11,875 nucleotides of DNA from an uncultured Clostridia bacterium (GCA_934615145.1 CAKTTM010000029.1:1-11875); one strand, 5' to 3'; shown: positions 1 through 9,019, numbered from the stretch's first letter. Notes: generated by a model not told the origin, from the sequence alone. Numbers and translations: made by a program.

Positions 1-123
1 GTGGTGGGCATGCTGCCCAAGGGACCCCTGGGCCGCAGGATGGCGACCAAGATGCACGTCTATGCGGGCCCTGAGCACGCTCACGCAGCGCAGAAACCCG
101 AAGCGCTGGAACTGATTAAGTAA
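1..123 (+). CDS. rplM: 50S ribosomal protein L13, C-terminal part (partial at window edge)
   Basis: The first 40 codons in frame 1 end at TAA 121-123 and carry the conserved L13 C-terminus: the [10 protein letters not shown] segment, then [15 protein letters not shown] and a final hydrophobic stretch. L13 is an early-assembling protein of the large ribosomal subunit. Only about the last quarter of the usual ~145 residues is present because the gene begins before the window. It is followed 17 nt later by rpsI on the same strand, the conserved rplM-rpsI pair of bacteria, so the two are surely co-transcribed. The identification rests on family motifs known to me and on the neighbour. Confidence 0.96.
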   Translation: MVGMLPKGPLGRRMATKMHVYAGPEHAHAAQKPEALELIK

Positions 124-140
124 GCGGAGGAGCAGTCAAC

Positions 141-530
141 ATGGCAGTAGCAGATTTCAACGCTGTCGGCCGTCGCAAGAAGGCCATCGCCAGGGTGCGC
201 CTGGTGCCCGGCAACGGCAGCATCATCATCAACAAGCGCGAGATTGATAACTACTTTGGTCTTGAGACCCTCAAGATGACCGTGCGCCAGCCGCTGGAGC
301 TGACAAAGACCACCGGCTTTGATGTGCTGGTCAATGTCAACGGCGGCGGTCTGACCGGCCAGAGCGGTGCCATCCGCCATGGCATCAGCCGCGCGCTGAT
401 CAAGGCCAACCCCGAGCTGCGCGCGGATCTGAAAAAGGCAGGCTTCCTGACCCGCGATCCGCGCATGAAGGAGCGCAAGAAGTACGGCCTCAAGGGTGCC
501 CGTCGCGCCCCCCAGTTCTCCAAGCGCTGA
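141..530 (+). CDS. rpsI: 30S ribosomal protein S9
   Basis: This 129-residue protein matches the usual length of S9 (about 130). It has the N-terminal [12 protein letters not shown] block, the central [19 protein letters not shown] block and the basic C-terminus ending RRAPQFSKR. That tail is known in the family to reach the P-site tRNA in the small subunit. The ATG at 141 follows a purine-rich GCGGAGGAG ribosome binding site at good spacing and lies 17 nt after the rplM stop. A strong hairpin begins 28 nt after the stop, so this is the last gene of the rplM-rpsI operon. Confidence 0.98.
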   Translation: MAVADFNAVGRRKKAIARVRLVPGNGSIIINKREIDNYFGLETLKMTVRQPLELTKTTGFDVLVNVNGGGLTGQSGAIRHGISRALIKANPELRADLKKAGFLTRDPRMKERKKYGLKGARRAPQFSKR

Positions 531-557
531 TTAATCCCGGCATCATTCAGGATGCGC

Positions 558-590
558 AAGGGGCTGCCGCAATCGCGGCAGCCCCTTTAC
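558..590 (+). terminator. Hairpin terminator between convergent rpsI and the cdaA operon
   Basis: A perfect 13-bp inverted repeat (AAGGGGCTGCCGC at 558-570 and its complement at 575-587) encloses the 4-nt loop AATC. The T-run is short (CCCCTTTAC), so it is not a textbook intrinsic terminator, but the stem is very GC-rich. It lies between the stop of rpsI and the stop of the leftward operon, so it probably ends transcription from both sides. Confidence 0.75.
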
Positions 591-611
591 ATACCCAGTT
601 ATAGCGCCTAA

Positions 612-941
612 CTACTCCTCACGGTGCAGCGAGCGTTGCGTGTCAAAGCCATCGGGGTAGCGCCGGCGCAGTTTGTCGATGTTCATCTGCGCGATCTGCT
701 GCAGATCCGCGCCCAGGGCCTGCGCAGCCAAGGCGCAGTACCACAGGATGTCACCCACCTCTTCCTGCAGATGCTGGGGATCCAGCGGATGCCCCTGGAA
801 GCTGAGCTTCTTGATGGAATCGGCGAATTCTCCGGCCTCACCGGCCAGGCCCAGAGCAGCGTTCTGCAGCGCGCCCAGGTCTTCAAAGCTTTTCAGGCTG
901 CAGGTGCGCATGGCTGCCTGCTGATAGTCACTGAAGTTCAT
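612..941 (-). CDS. MazG-like nucleotide pyrophosphohydrolase
   Basis: This 109-residue single-domain protein has the MazG-type metal-binding pattern: GEAGE with Glu35 and Glu38, then EEVGD with Glu61 and Asp64, followed by the KLRRRYPDGF motif near the C-terminus. Proteins of this group hydrolyse nucleoside triphosphates to the monophosphate and pyrophosphate with Mg2+, typically clearing damaged or surplus (d)NTPs; the exact substrate cannot be read from sequence. The ATG at 941 has an AAGGAG site 7 nt upstream. It starts 23 nt after the stop of the preceding gene on the same strand, so it is probably the last gene of the cdaA operon. No internal damage is visible. It is too short to be full MazG, which has two such domains. 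Confidence 0.85.
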   Translation of the reverse strand: MNFSDYQQAAMRTCSLKSFEDLGALQNAALGLAGEAGEFADSIKKLSFQGHPLDPQHLQEEVGDILWYCALAAQALGADLQQIAQMNIDKLRRRYPDGFDTQRSLHREE

Positions 942-964
942 GTGTCGCTCCTTGTCAAATGATG

Positions 965-1846
965 CTATTGGCCCCTGTCCTGGCGGCCCTGATCCTGATA
1001 GCGATAGCCTTGCGGATAGACCGCCTCGTGGAAGGCATCCTCCTGTCGGATGGGGGCTGGCAGGCCATCGAGCATGCTTTCCTCCTCGTCGCTTGAGGTG
1101 ATGCGCTCGCGCAGGCCAATGAGGAAACCTGCAGCGGCGCGCTCACGCTGACGATCGCTGCGCCGCCTGCGACCAACCGGCTGACCGGGCTGTGCCTGGG
1201 CCTGCTCGCGGGGCGCAGTGTACGCTGCATCCTGCTGCCAATACTCAGGCGCTGGCTCTGGCTGATAGAAGGCCGGGGGCTCAGCGTCATGATAGGCTGG
1301 CTGGAAAGGCAAGGGCTGGGACTGCTCCACCGGCTGATAGTATGGGGCATCATCATATGCTGGCGGCGCTTCCTGTGGCGACCAATCGTCCGCCGGCATC
1401 ATCTGAGGCTGCGCGTAGTCCGGCTCATAGGCGGCATGTGCCTCGTATGAGGGCTCATAGGCCTGTGCCTGCCAGGCTTCCTGCGACATATCATAGACAG
1501 GGCCCTGATCCTGCGGCGTGGCCACCCAGTCGGCGATTGTGTTCATGGTTTGGTCGTCCATCTGGGTGGTTTCCAGCATGCGGGCGGCCTCCCTGGTATC
1601 CCGCTGGCGGCGGCTGCGGCTAAGCCAGCTGCGCCAGACCAGGTAGGGCCGCCAGCGGATGAACCAGATGGTGTAGTCCAGCACCGTGCCGCCGATGATC
1701 AATATCAGCACGATGGGCAGCCAGAAGCGCGAAAAGAAATCAGAAATACCGCCGGACTCGTTCATGACGGTATTCCAGATGCCGTTGGCAAAGGTGCCCG
1801 TCCAGCCCAGCAGCACGCTGAACAACCAGTTGGCAAAGGCGTTCAC
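965..1846 (-). CDS. Unrecognised membrane protein with long disordered Tyr/Pro/Gln-rich tail
   Basis: I do not recognise a family for this 293-residue protein. The N-terminal 20 or so residues are hydrophobic and may be a weak or amphipathic segment. A clear transmembrane segment lies at about 40-65 (FWLPIVLILIIGG and onward), followed at once by a basic stretch rich in Arg and Trp (WRPYLVWRSWLSRSRRQR), which suggests a cytoplasmic tail. About 100-230 is low-complexity and probably disordered, rich in Tyr, Pro, Gln, Ala and acidic residues, with a near-repeat AYEPSYEAH/AYEPDYAQP. A second Arg cluster (RRRRSDRQRER) follows. The start is GTG at 1846, overlapping the cdaR stop by 4 nt (GTGA), so translation is probably coupled to cdaR. 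Its position suggests a c-di-AMP or cell-envelope link, but that is inference only. Confidence 0.7.
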   Translation of the reverse strand: MNAFANWLFSVLLGWTGTFANGIWNTVMNESGGISDFFSRFWLPIVLILIIGGTVLDYTIWFIRWRPYLVWRSWLSRSRRQRDTREAARMLETTQMDDQTMNTIADWVATPQDQGPVYDMSQEAWQAQAYEPSYEAHAAYEPDYAQPQMMPADDWSPQEAPPAYDDAPYYQPVEQSQPLPFQPAYHDAEPPAFYQPEPAPEYWQQDAAYTAPREQAQAQPGQPVGRRRRSDRQRERAAAGFLIGLRERITSSDEEESMLDGLPAPIRQEDAFHEAVYPQGYRYQDQGRQDRGQ

Positions 1847-2931
1847 GGCCGGCCCTCAGTGGGCGGCGCTGTATCCGCGCCCAGGGGAAGGATGTGGACG
1901 GTGACATAGACCGCTTCCTCGCTCATATACTGCGCGCCCGCAGGCTTGTCCACCTTGATGGCGCGCACCAGATCGGAATTGGCGCCACTAATGTCTATCT
2001 GGGAGCTGACCGACAGTGTGGTCAGTGACTTGAGCAGCTCACCGGTGCCGGCGACCGACAGATAGGCCGGCGAAGCGCTGACAGACTGTACAGCGTAGCC
2101 AGCGGCAGGCTGGCCGGTGACGATATTGTTCAGATCAATGTCAACGGTTTTCAGCGGAAAGAGCGTCTGATCCACCAGCACGGTGTCCAGCAAGATGGCT
2201 TCATTGGAGGTGACGGTGATCAGGCGTCCGTCCACGGGCTGACCTTCCGCTGTCTGCAGGGTGAAGGGTGCTGCGCTGATCTGGCTGCCCGGCTGCGCCG
2301 GCAGGCGCGAGACATCAAACTGCGCCACCACGCGGGCCACTTGCATGACCTGCTGGCTGGGGCCGGAGATGACCACCGTGGCCGGATCCACACTGGGTGG
2401 CGGCGCGTAGAAGCCGGCGGGGGCAGCGGTCTGTGCGCCCAGCTGCACGGGGATGCGCCGGCGCGTGATATAGTCGTCCACCTGTACTGTGATCTCTGTG
2501 GAGGAGGTCCAGGTCACCTGGCCGTAGCTGGCGGAGTTGCTGCTGATGATGGGCAGCTTTTGTTCGCCCGGCGCCGTGATGCGGGACAGATCGACGCGCA
2601 CATTGTAGTTCAGCGCGTTGGCCGAGCTGTAATTGCGCTGGGGCACGGCGGCGCGCACCTGAATGGGACTGAGGTTTTCCAGCCCCGACACCACGACCAG
2701 GCCGTTTCGCATCAGGGTATCGGCGCCTGTGGCGTTGATGGTGACCTCGGTGAATGTCTTCTCGCGCGTCAGGTTGGGATCCTGGCTGATCAGCCCACCC
2801 CAGAGCACAATGGCCAACAGCAGGCAGACAAGCTTGATGCCCCAGTTGTGCATGGCGATGCGCTCCAGGCGCTCTAATATCTGGCGCAGGCTGGGCAGCG
2901 CGTTTGACTTGTCTTCAGCTCTGTTTGTCAC
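1843..2931 (-). CDS. cdaR: YbbR-domain protein, CdaA regulator CdaR
   Basis: This 362-residue protein has one N-terminal transmembrane segment at about 31-49 (WGIKLVCLLLAIVLWGGL) and then a long extracytoplasmic region of repeated beta-rich YbbR-like units, with phrases such as IPVQLG, VVISGPSQQV, VDIDLNNIV and LSVAGTGELL. CdaR binds CdaA at the membrane and modulates c-di-AMP synthesis in Bacillus and relatives. By eye there seem to be about three repeat units, fewer than the four of the B. subtilis protein. The start is GTG at 2931, inside the last codons of cdaA (17-nt overlap), behind only a weak ribosome binding site, which suggests translational coupling. The adjacent cdaA gene strongly supports the call. 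Confidence 0.9.
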   Translation of the reverse strand: MTNRAEDKSNALPSLRQILERLERIAMHNWGIKLVCLLLAIVLWGGLISQDPNLTREKTFTEVTINATGADTLMRNGLVVVSGLENLSPIQVRAAVPQRNYSSANALNYNVRVDLSRITAPGEQKLPIISSNSASYGQVTWTSSTEITVQVDDYITRRRIPVQLGAQTAAPAGFYAPPPSVDPATVVISGPSQQVMQVARVVAQFDVSRLPAQPGSQISAAPFTLQTAEGQPVDGRLITVTSNEAILLDTVLVDQTLFPLKTVDIDLNNIVTGQPAAGYAVQSVSASPAYLSVAGTGELLKSLTTLSVSSQIDISGANSDLVRAIKVDKPAGAQYMSEEAVYVTVHILPLGADTAPPTEGRP

Positions 2932-3811
2932 GCCTGCTTTGCCATTCCTTTCTCACTTTATCCTTGACGGCGCCCAACAACTGGTTGAATGTATGGCTCT
3001 GCCGGCGGTACATGCCCGTCAGCACGCGGGTCAGGCCATCGGCGTCCAGGTGGCGCGTCAGGCGGCCGGCCTGCGCCATGCTGATGATGCCGGTCTCCTC
3101 AGAGACGATCAGCACCACGGCGTCTGTCGACTCGCTGACGCCAAGGCCCGCGCGGTGGCGCGTGCCCAGATCGCGGCTTAAGTTTGACTGCTCGCTCAGC
3201 GCCAGCACACAGCCGGCGGCCAGCAGCCTGTCACCCCGGATGATGACGGCGCCATCATGCAGGGGGGTATTGGGCTCGAATATGTTGCTGATCAGCGCCC
3301 CAGATATCATTGCGTCAATGGGGGTGCCAGTATCCAGAAAGTCCTTGAGGCCAGTCTTTTGCTCAAAGACCAGCAGGGCGCCCACGCGCCGGCGCGACAG
3401 GCTCAGCAGGCTCTGGGTCACCTCGGTGATGATGCGGGTATTCTCATCCCTATTATCCTGGAAGCGGTCGATCCTGGCGCCGCGGCCCAGCCTTTCCAGC
3501 GCGCGGCGAAACTCCGGCTGGAAGAGTATGATCAGCACCACAGAGCCGTTGGTGATGATGTTCATCAGCACCCAGTTGAGCGCGGTCAGGCCAAAGAAGC
3601 TGGAAATCCAGGTGCCCAGAATCAGCACCGCCAGGCCCTTGAGCACCTGGCTGGCGCGGGTCTCGCGGGTCAGCATGAACAGCTGGTAGATCAGGATGGA
3701 AATAATGAGGATATCCAGCCAGTCCTTGAACTGGGGACGGTTGAAAATGTTCCACAGAAAGGTGTTGACCTGATCGGAAAAGGACACCCAAGCCACACCG
3801 CCTTCCTGCAT
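2915..3811 (-). CDS. cdaA: Membrane diadenylate cyclase CdaA
   Basis: CdaA joins two ATP molecules into cyclic di-AMP, a signal controlling potassium, osmolyte and cell-wall balance. The product has three transmembrane segments at about 33-48, 57-73 and 79-97, the FQPEFRRALERLGRG linker, and a DAC catalytic domain with LHDGAVI (Asp-Gly-Ala at 186-188), GTRHRAGLG (216-224) and SEETG (237-241). The length (298 if the ATG is used) is close to the usual ~275-285. The start is uncertain. A good promoter has its -10 box only 8 nt before the ATG at 3811, while an AGGA-type site lies just inside the frame. Initiation at GTG 3796 would shorten the protein by five residues and fit the usual short N-terminus. 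It is the first gene of the cdaA-cdaR operon. Confidence 0.95.
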   Translation of the reverse strand: MQEGGVAWVSFSDQVNTFLWNIFNRPQFKDWLDILIISILIYQLFMLTRETRASQVLKGLAVLILGTWISSFFGLTALNWVLMNIITNGSVVLIILFQPEFRRALERLGRGARIDRFQDNRDENTRIITEVTQSLLSLSRRRVGALLVFEQKTGLKDFLDTGTPIDAMISGALISNIFEPNTPLHDGAVIIRGDRLLAAGCVLALSEQSNLSRDLGTRHRAGLGVSESTDAVVLIVSEETGIISMAQAGRLTRHLDADGLTRVLTGMYRRQSHTFNQLLGAVKDKVRKEWQSRRDKQS

Positions 3812-3819
3812 TTTTCCAT

Positions 3820-3848
3820 ATTATACAACATCCCTCACAAGTTATGAA
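3820..3848 (-). promoter_or_regulatory. Promoter of the cdaA operon
   Basis: On the minus strand TTCATA (3848-3843) and a perfect TATAAT (3825-3820) are separated by exactly 17 nt. Transcription would begin around 3813, almost on the annotated ATG of cdaA. AT-rich sequence upstream (about 3849-3900) separates it from the divergent copA promoter and could act as an UP element for either. Confidence 0.7.
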
Positions 3849-3904
3849 GACATATTCGGGAGATTTCATATTTTCTTTATATTTGTGGTGCCCATGATTT
3901 GGGT

Positions 3905-3933
3905 TTGACAAATACCCACATAGGGTATATATT
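3905..3933 (+). promoter_or_regulatory. Promoter of copA-csoR-copZ
   Basis: A perfect TTGACA (3905-3910) and TATATT (3928-3933) are separated by 17 nt. Expected transcription start is near 3940, about 20 nt before the copA start. This rules out the in-frame TTG at 3899 as a start codon, since it lies upstream of the promoter. Confidence 0.85.
3912..3928 (+). promoter_or_regulatory. Probable CsoR operator in the copA promoter spacer
   Basis: The perfect inverted repeat ATACCC-ACATA-GGGTAT fills almost the whole spacer between the -35 and -10 boxes and overlaps the first base of the -10. TACCC/GGGTA half-sites with a short centre are the known form of CsoR-family operators. The csoR gene is in the operon driven by this promoter, so the likely circuit is autorepression relieved by Cu(I). 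Binding is inferred, not shown. Confidence 0.8.
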
Positions 3934-3958
3934 GGGCGTAGGACCTGAGGAGGTAGGA

Positions 3959-6207
<2,249 letters not shown>

Positions 6208-6211
<4 letters not shown>

Positions 6212-6492
6212 GTGAGAAACACACCTACCGGGATGACAAGCTGCACCGGGCGCTGATCAACCGCCTCAGCCGCATCGAGGGCCAAGTGCGCGGCGTCAAG
6301 AGCATGGTGGATAAGGATGCCTACTGCATCGATATCCTCGACCAGGTCAACGCCATACGCTCGGCGCTGGGCGCCTTCTCCAAGGAGCTGCTGGACCGTC
6401 ACCTGCGCAGCTGCGTGCGTGACAGCATCAGCCGGGGCGAGGACGAGGTGATCGATGAACTGGTGGCCACATTTCAGAAGTTTACAAAATAA
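6208..6492 (+). CDS. csoR: Copper-sensing repressor CsoR
   Basis: This 94-residue, probably all-alpha protein belongs to the CsoR/RcnR family (DUF156), with [17 protein letters not shown] near the N-terminus and a [16 protein letters not shown] helix. The metal ligands Cys40, His65 and Cys69 (HLRSC) fit the C-H-C pattern of true Cu(I) sensors rather than the patterns of the RcnR nickel/cobalt or FrmR formaldehyde branches. The family binds DNA as a tetramer and lets go when Cu(I) binds. The ATG overlaps the copA stop, so the two are translationally coupled. A matching operator lies in the promoter of this operon, so the gene very probably represses itself together with copA and copZ. Confidence 0.95.
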
Positions 6493-6531
6493 TACCAACC
6501 GCGACGATGCAAAAAGGAATGAGATTGGTAT
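6492..6531 (+). repeat. Inverted repeat in the csoR-copZ intergenic region
   Basis: ATACCAA (6492-6498) and its exact complement TTGGTAT (6525-6531) lie 26 nt apart. The first overlaps the last base of the csoR stop and the second abuts the copZ ribosome binding site AAGGAGG. In RNA this could form a 7-bp stem presenting or occluding that site; as DNA the half-sites faintly resemble the copA operator but lack the third C/G. Confidence 0.5.
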
Positions 6532-6545
6532 AAGGAGGAGAGCAT

Positions 6546-6740
6546 ATGACCAAGTTGAATGTACCTGACATGCACTGCGAGCACTGCGTGCAGCGCATCA
6601 CCAAGGCCCTGCAGCAGCAGGGCATGGAGTTCAAGGTGGATCTGAGCAGCCGGACGGTGGAGGTCGCGGGGGATGAGCGGACGCTGGCCGTCGCCATCGA
6701 CGCCCTGGATGACCTGGGCTTTGAAGCCAGCCCGGCATAA
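6546..6740 (+). CDS. copZ: Copper chaperone CopZ (heavy-metal-associated domain)
   Basis: This 64-residue protein is a single heavy-metal-associated domain with MHCEHC (Cys11, Cys14) as the Cu(I)-binding loop, followed by the typical helix (VQRITKAL), strands and a C-terminal helix ending DLGFEASPA. CopZ carries Cu(I) in the cytoplasm and hands it to CopA, and it can pass copper to CsoR. The ATG at 6546 follows an excellent AAGGAGGAG site. The gene is 53 nt after csoR and ends the operon, with a strong hairpin 17 nt after its stop. It differs from the CopA metal domain by having His between the cysteines, a common chaperone feature. Confidence 0.92.
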   Translation: MTKLNVPDMHCEHCVQRITKALQQQGMEFKVDLSSRTVEVAGDERTLAVAIDALDDLGFEASPA

Positions 6741-6757
6741 CAGACAGCGCCATGAAG

Positions 6758-6790
6758 GGGAGCCCGCCACTTGCTTGGCGGGCTCCCTGG
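6758..6790 (+). terminator. Hairpin terminator between convergent copZ and the importer operon
   Basis: A perfect 12-bp inverted repeat, GGGAGCCCGCCA (6758-6769) and its complement (6776-6787), encloses the 6-nt loop CTTGCT. The following sequence is only weakly T-rich. It lies 17 nt after the copZ stop and 23 nt beyond the end of the leftward importer operon, so it probably serves both directions. Confidence 0.8.
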
Positions 6791-6810
6791 TTGCTTAGGC
6801 TATGGTTTGA

Positions 6811-8133
6811 TCAGTAGTTGACCAGGTTGTAGGTCTCGATGGCGTCATTGGCCAGGGTGACCAGCTCGGTGACCGCCTGCTCGGGGGTGATGGTCTTGAG
6901 GATGACCTTCTCGGTGACATCTTCCACATACTTGCGCACTTCGGGGAAGACGCTCAGCAGGCTGCCGACATACTCGGGGCTGGAGGCATGCAGCTGGTCA
7001 AGCGCGGTCTGGAACTGCGGATACTTGCTGATGTTCTCCTTGAAGGTGTCGGTGTCATGGGCCTTCATGTTGATGGGGAAGTAGCCGGTCTTGGCGTTCC
7101 AGACGGCCTGGTTCTCGGGGTTGATCATGTACTGGATGAACTCCCAGGCGGCGTCCATTTTCTTCTCGTCGCCGGAGTTGACCATCCACAGGGTGCCGCC
7201 GCCGGTGGAGACGCCGCCCTTGTCGCCCTCGTTGATGTAGGGGAAGTAGGCAGTGCCAACCTCAAAGCTGTCGCCCACATTGGCCAGCACGCCGGCCAGG
7301 TTGGCGGTGGAGGCCAGGAAGATGGCGGTCTTGCCAGCTACGAAGGCAGCGCGCGCGTTGGCGGTGCCGCCCTTGTCCAGGTTCTGGGTGTAGGGGCTGT
7401 TGGTGACCTTCTCCCACATCTTGAACAGATCCAGCGCCGCGCCATTGTCGCCAAAGGCCACGGAGGTGGCATAACTCTCACGGCCGTTGCCGTTGTTGAC
7501 ATACTCCTTGCCCATCTTGCCAACCCACTGCTCAAAGAACCAGCCGTAGTTGGAGAAGGTGAAGCCAGCGCGATCCAGCTTGCCATCCTTGTCATAGGTG
7601 GCCAGCTTCTCAGCGATGGCCAGGATGCCGTCAACGGTAGTGGGGATTTCCGTGATGCCGGCCTCGTCAAAGGCGGTCTTGTTGTAGTACATCAGGGGGG
7701 TGGAGCAGTTGAAGGGCATGGAGTTGATCACGCCGTCGATGGTGTAGTAGGCCAGCAGGTTGGGCTCGACCACGGAGATGTCAAAGCCGGTCTTGTCAAT
7801 GTACTGCTGCACGGGCACCATCTGCTTGGAGTCGATGATGGAGCGGGAGCCGATCTCGTAGCTCTGCACGATATCGAAGTCCAGCGTCTCACGGCCCAGG
7901 CTGGCGGCCTTGAGCTTGTTGATGGCGTCGTCATACTCGCCCTGGTACTGGGCCTCGACCTCGATCCTGTCCTGGGACTTGTTGAAGGCATCGGCCATGG
8001 AAGCGATCACATCCGCGTTCGTGCTGCCCAGTGAATACCAGAACACCACTTTGGTCTTCTCTCCGCTGGCCATCGCGCCAAAGGCGCTTAAGGCGAGCAT
8101 CGCGACCAGGAGGAATGCCAACAGTCTCTTCAT
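6811..8133 (-). CDS. ABC importer substrate-binding protein, UgpB-like
   Basis: This 440-residue secreted binding protein belongs to extracellular solute-binding family 1. Several stretches recall E. coli UgpB, the sn-glycerol-3-phosphate binder: FWYSLG (31-36), VQSYEIGS (89-96), PFNCSTPLMYYNK (140-152), GGGTLW (311-316), KTGYFPI (348-354) and Arg400 in the segment aligned by eye with a UgpB ligand arginine. Glycerol-3-phosphate or a related glycerophosphoryl or sugar ligand is therefore the best guess. The signal peptide (KR, hydrophobic core, AMA at 20-22) lacks a lipobox Cys. I use ATG 8133, which has AAAGGAG 5 nt upstream; the in-frame TTG at 8148 overlaps that site. It is the third gene of the operon, 49 nt after the second permease. 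Confidence 0.85.
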   Translation of the reverse strand: MKRLLAFLLVAMLALSAFGAMASGEKTKVVFWYSLGSTNADVIASMADAFNKSQDRIEVEAQYQGEYDDAINKLKAASLGRETLDFDIVQSYEIGSRSIIDSKQMVPVQQYIDKTGFDISVVEPNLLAYYTIDGVINSMPFNCSTPLMYYNKTAFDEAGITEIPTTVDGILAIAEKLATYDKDGKLDRAGFTFSNYGWFFEQWVGKMGKEYVNNGNGRESYATSVAFGDNGAALDLFKMWEKVTNSPYTQNLDKGGTANARAAFVAGKTAIFLASTANLAGVLANVGDSFEVGTAYFPYINEGDKGGVSTGGGTLWMVNSGDEKKMDAAWEFIQYMINPENQAVWNAKTGYFPINMKAHDTDTFKENISKYPQFQTALDQLHASSPEYVGSLLSVFPEVRKYVEDVTEKVILKTITPEQAVTELVTLANDAIETYNLVNY

Positions 8134-8163
8134 GGGGTCTCCTTTCAATTTGGCTTTATTGTT

Positions 8164-8177
8164 ACGCCTGAGGCGTC
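8164..8177 (-). other. Small hairpin between second permease and binding-protein genes
   Basis: ACGCC (8164-8168) and GGCGT (8172-8176) form a 5-bp GC-rich stem with a 3-nt loop in the 49-nt gap before the binding-protein gene, just upstream of its ribosome binding site. Such hairpins can shape transcript stability so that the binding protein is made in excess, but there is no direct evidence here. Confidence 0.35.
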
Positions 8178-8182
8178 AAGCC

Positions 8183-9019
8183 CTATCCTTTGACGGCACC
8201 GGCCATCAGTCCATTGATCAGCTGCTTTTGCATGAAGATGAAGATGCTAAGCGAAGGCACCAGCACCACCACCACGCCGGCCATCATCAGGCCGATCTGT
8301 TCGGAATCGATATCGTACAGCTGGGAGATACCGATCTGCACTGTGCGCACCTTGTCCGAGTTGGTCACCAGCAGCGGCCAGAGGTACTGGTTCCACTGCT
8401 GCAGGAAGACATAGGCGCCAAGCGCGCCCAGGGCCGGCCTGGACAGCGGCACCACGATGGTGGCCAGGAAGCGCCAGTTGTTGCAGCCGTCCAGTTTGGC
8501 AGCCTCGTGCAGCTCCTTGGCGAAGGTCAGATAGTTCTGCCGCATCAGGAAGATGCCCATGGCGCTGGCCGCGTAGGGCAGTATCATGACATGGTAGGTG
8601 TCCAGCCAGCGCCAGGATGACACGGTCAGATAGTTGGCGATGATGGTGGCCTCCCAGGGCACCATCATGGTGGCCAGTATGGCCATGAAGGTGAAGTTGC
8701 GGCCCTTGAAGTCCAGGAAGGCAAAAGCGAATGCGGCCATGGAGCAGGTGATCATCTGCAGGATGGTCACCGAGCCCGCCACGATGAAGGAGTTGAGGAT
8801 GTGCCGCGGGATGGCCGTGCGGCTGAACACATGGCTGTAGCTGACAAAATCCATGCGGGTGGGGATAAAGCGCGTGTACAGCTCGTCTGCCGGGATGCCG
8901 CTCATGATGAATGTGTACAGCAGCGGCAGCATGATCAGCAGCACCAGCGGCAGGTTGAGCGCGATGCTCAGCAGCGCGCTGCCTATCTTGCGGTGGCGTC
9001 TGGTTAGTGTGATGCTCAC
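8183..9019 (-). CDS. ABC importer permease, UgpE-like (MalG type)
   Basis: This 278-residue membrane protein has about six transmembrane segments and the inner-membrane permease (BPD_transp_1) signature. The EAA loop reads HEAAKLDGCNNWRFLATIVVPLSRPA in outline, with Glu, Ala, Ala and the invariant Gly of the motif that docks on the ATPase. WNQYLWPLL in the next helix is also found in E. coli UgpE. It would form the channel with the other permease. The start is GTG 9019, overlapping the upstream permease stop by 4 nt (GTGA); an AGAGGAG stretch lies about 12 nt upstream, so coupling probably helps. The substrate is inferred from the binding protein, not from this sequence. Confidence 0.88.
   Translation of the reverse strand: MSITLTRRHRKIGSALLSIALNLPLVLLIMLPLLYTFIMSGIPADELYTRFIPTRMDFVSYSHVFSRTAIPRHILNSFIVAGSVTILQMITCSMAAFAFAFLDFKGRNFTFMAILATMMVPWEATIIANYLTVSSWRWLDTYHVMILPYAASAMGIFLMRQNYLTFAKELHEAAKLDGCNNWRFLATIVVPLSRPALGALGAYVFLQQWNQYLWPLLVTNSDKVRTVQIGISQLYDIDSEQIGLMMAGVVVVLVPSLSIFIFMQKQLINGLMAGAVKG

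Noticed and set aside
6988..8034. Open frame of 348 codons on the plus strand
   Set aside because: It is antisense to the well-supported binding-protein gene, and its Gly/Val/Asp-rich repetitive composition is typical of a mirror frame in GC-rich DNA.
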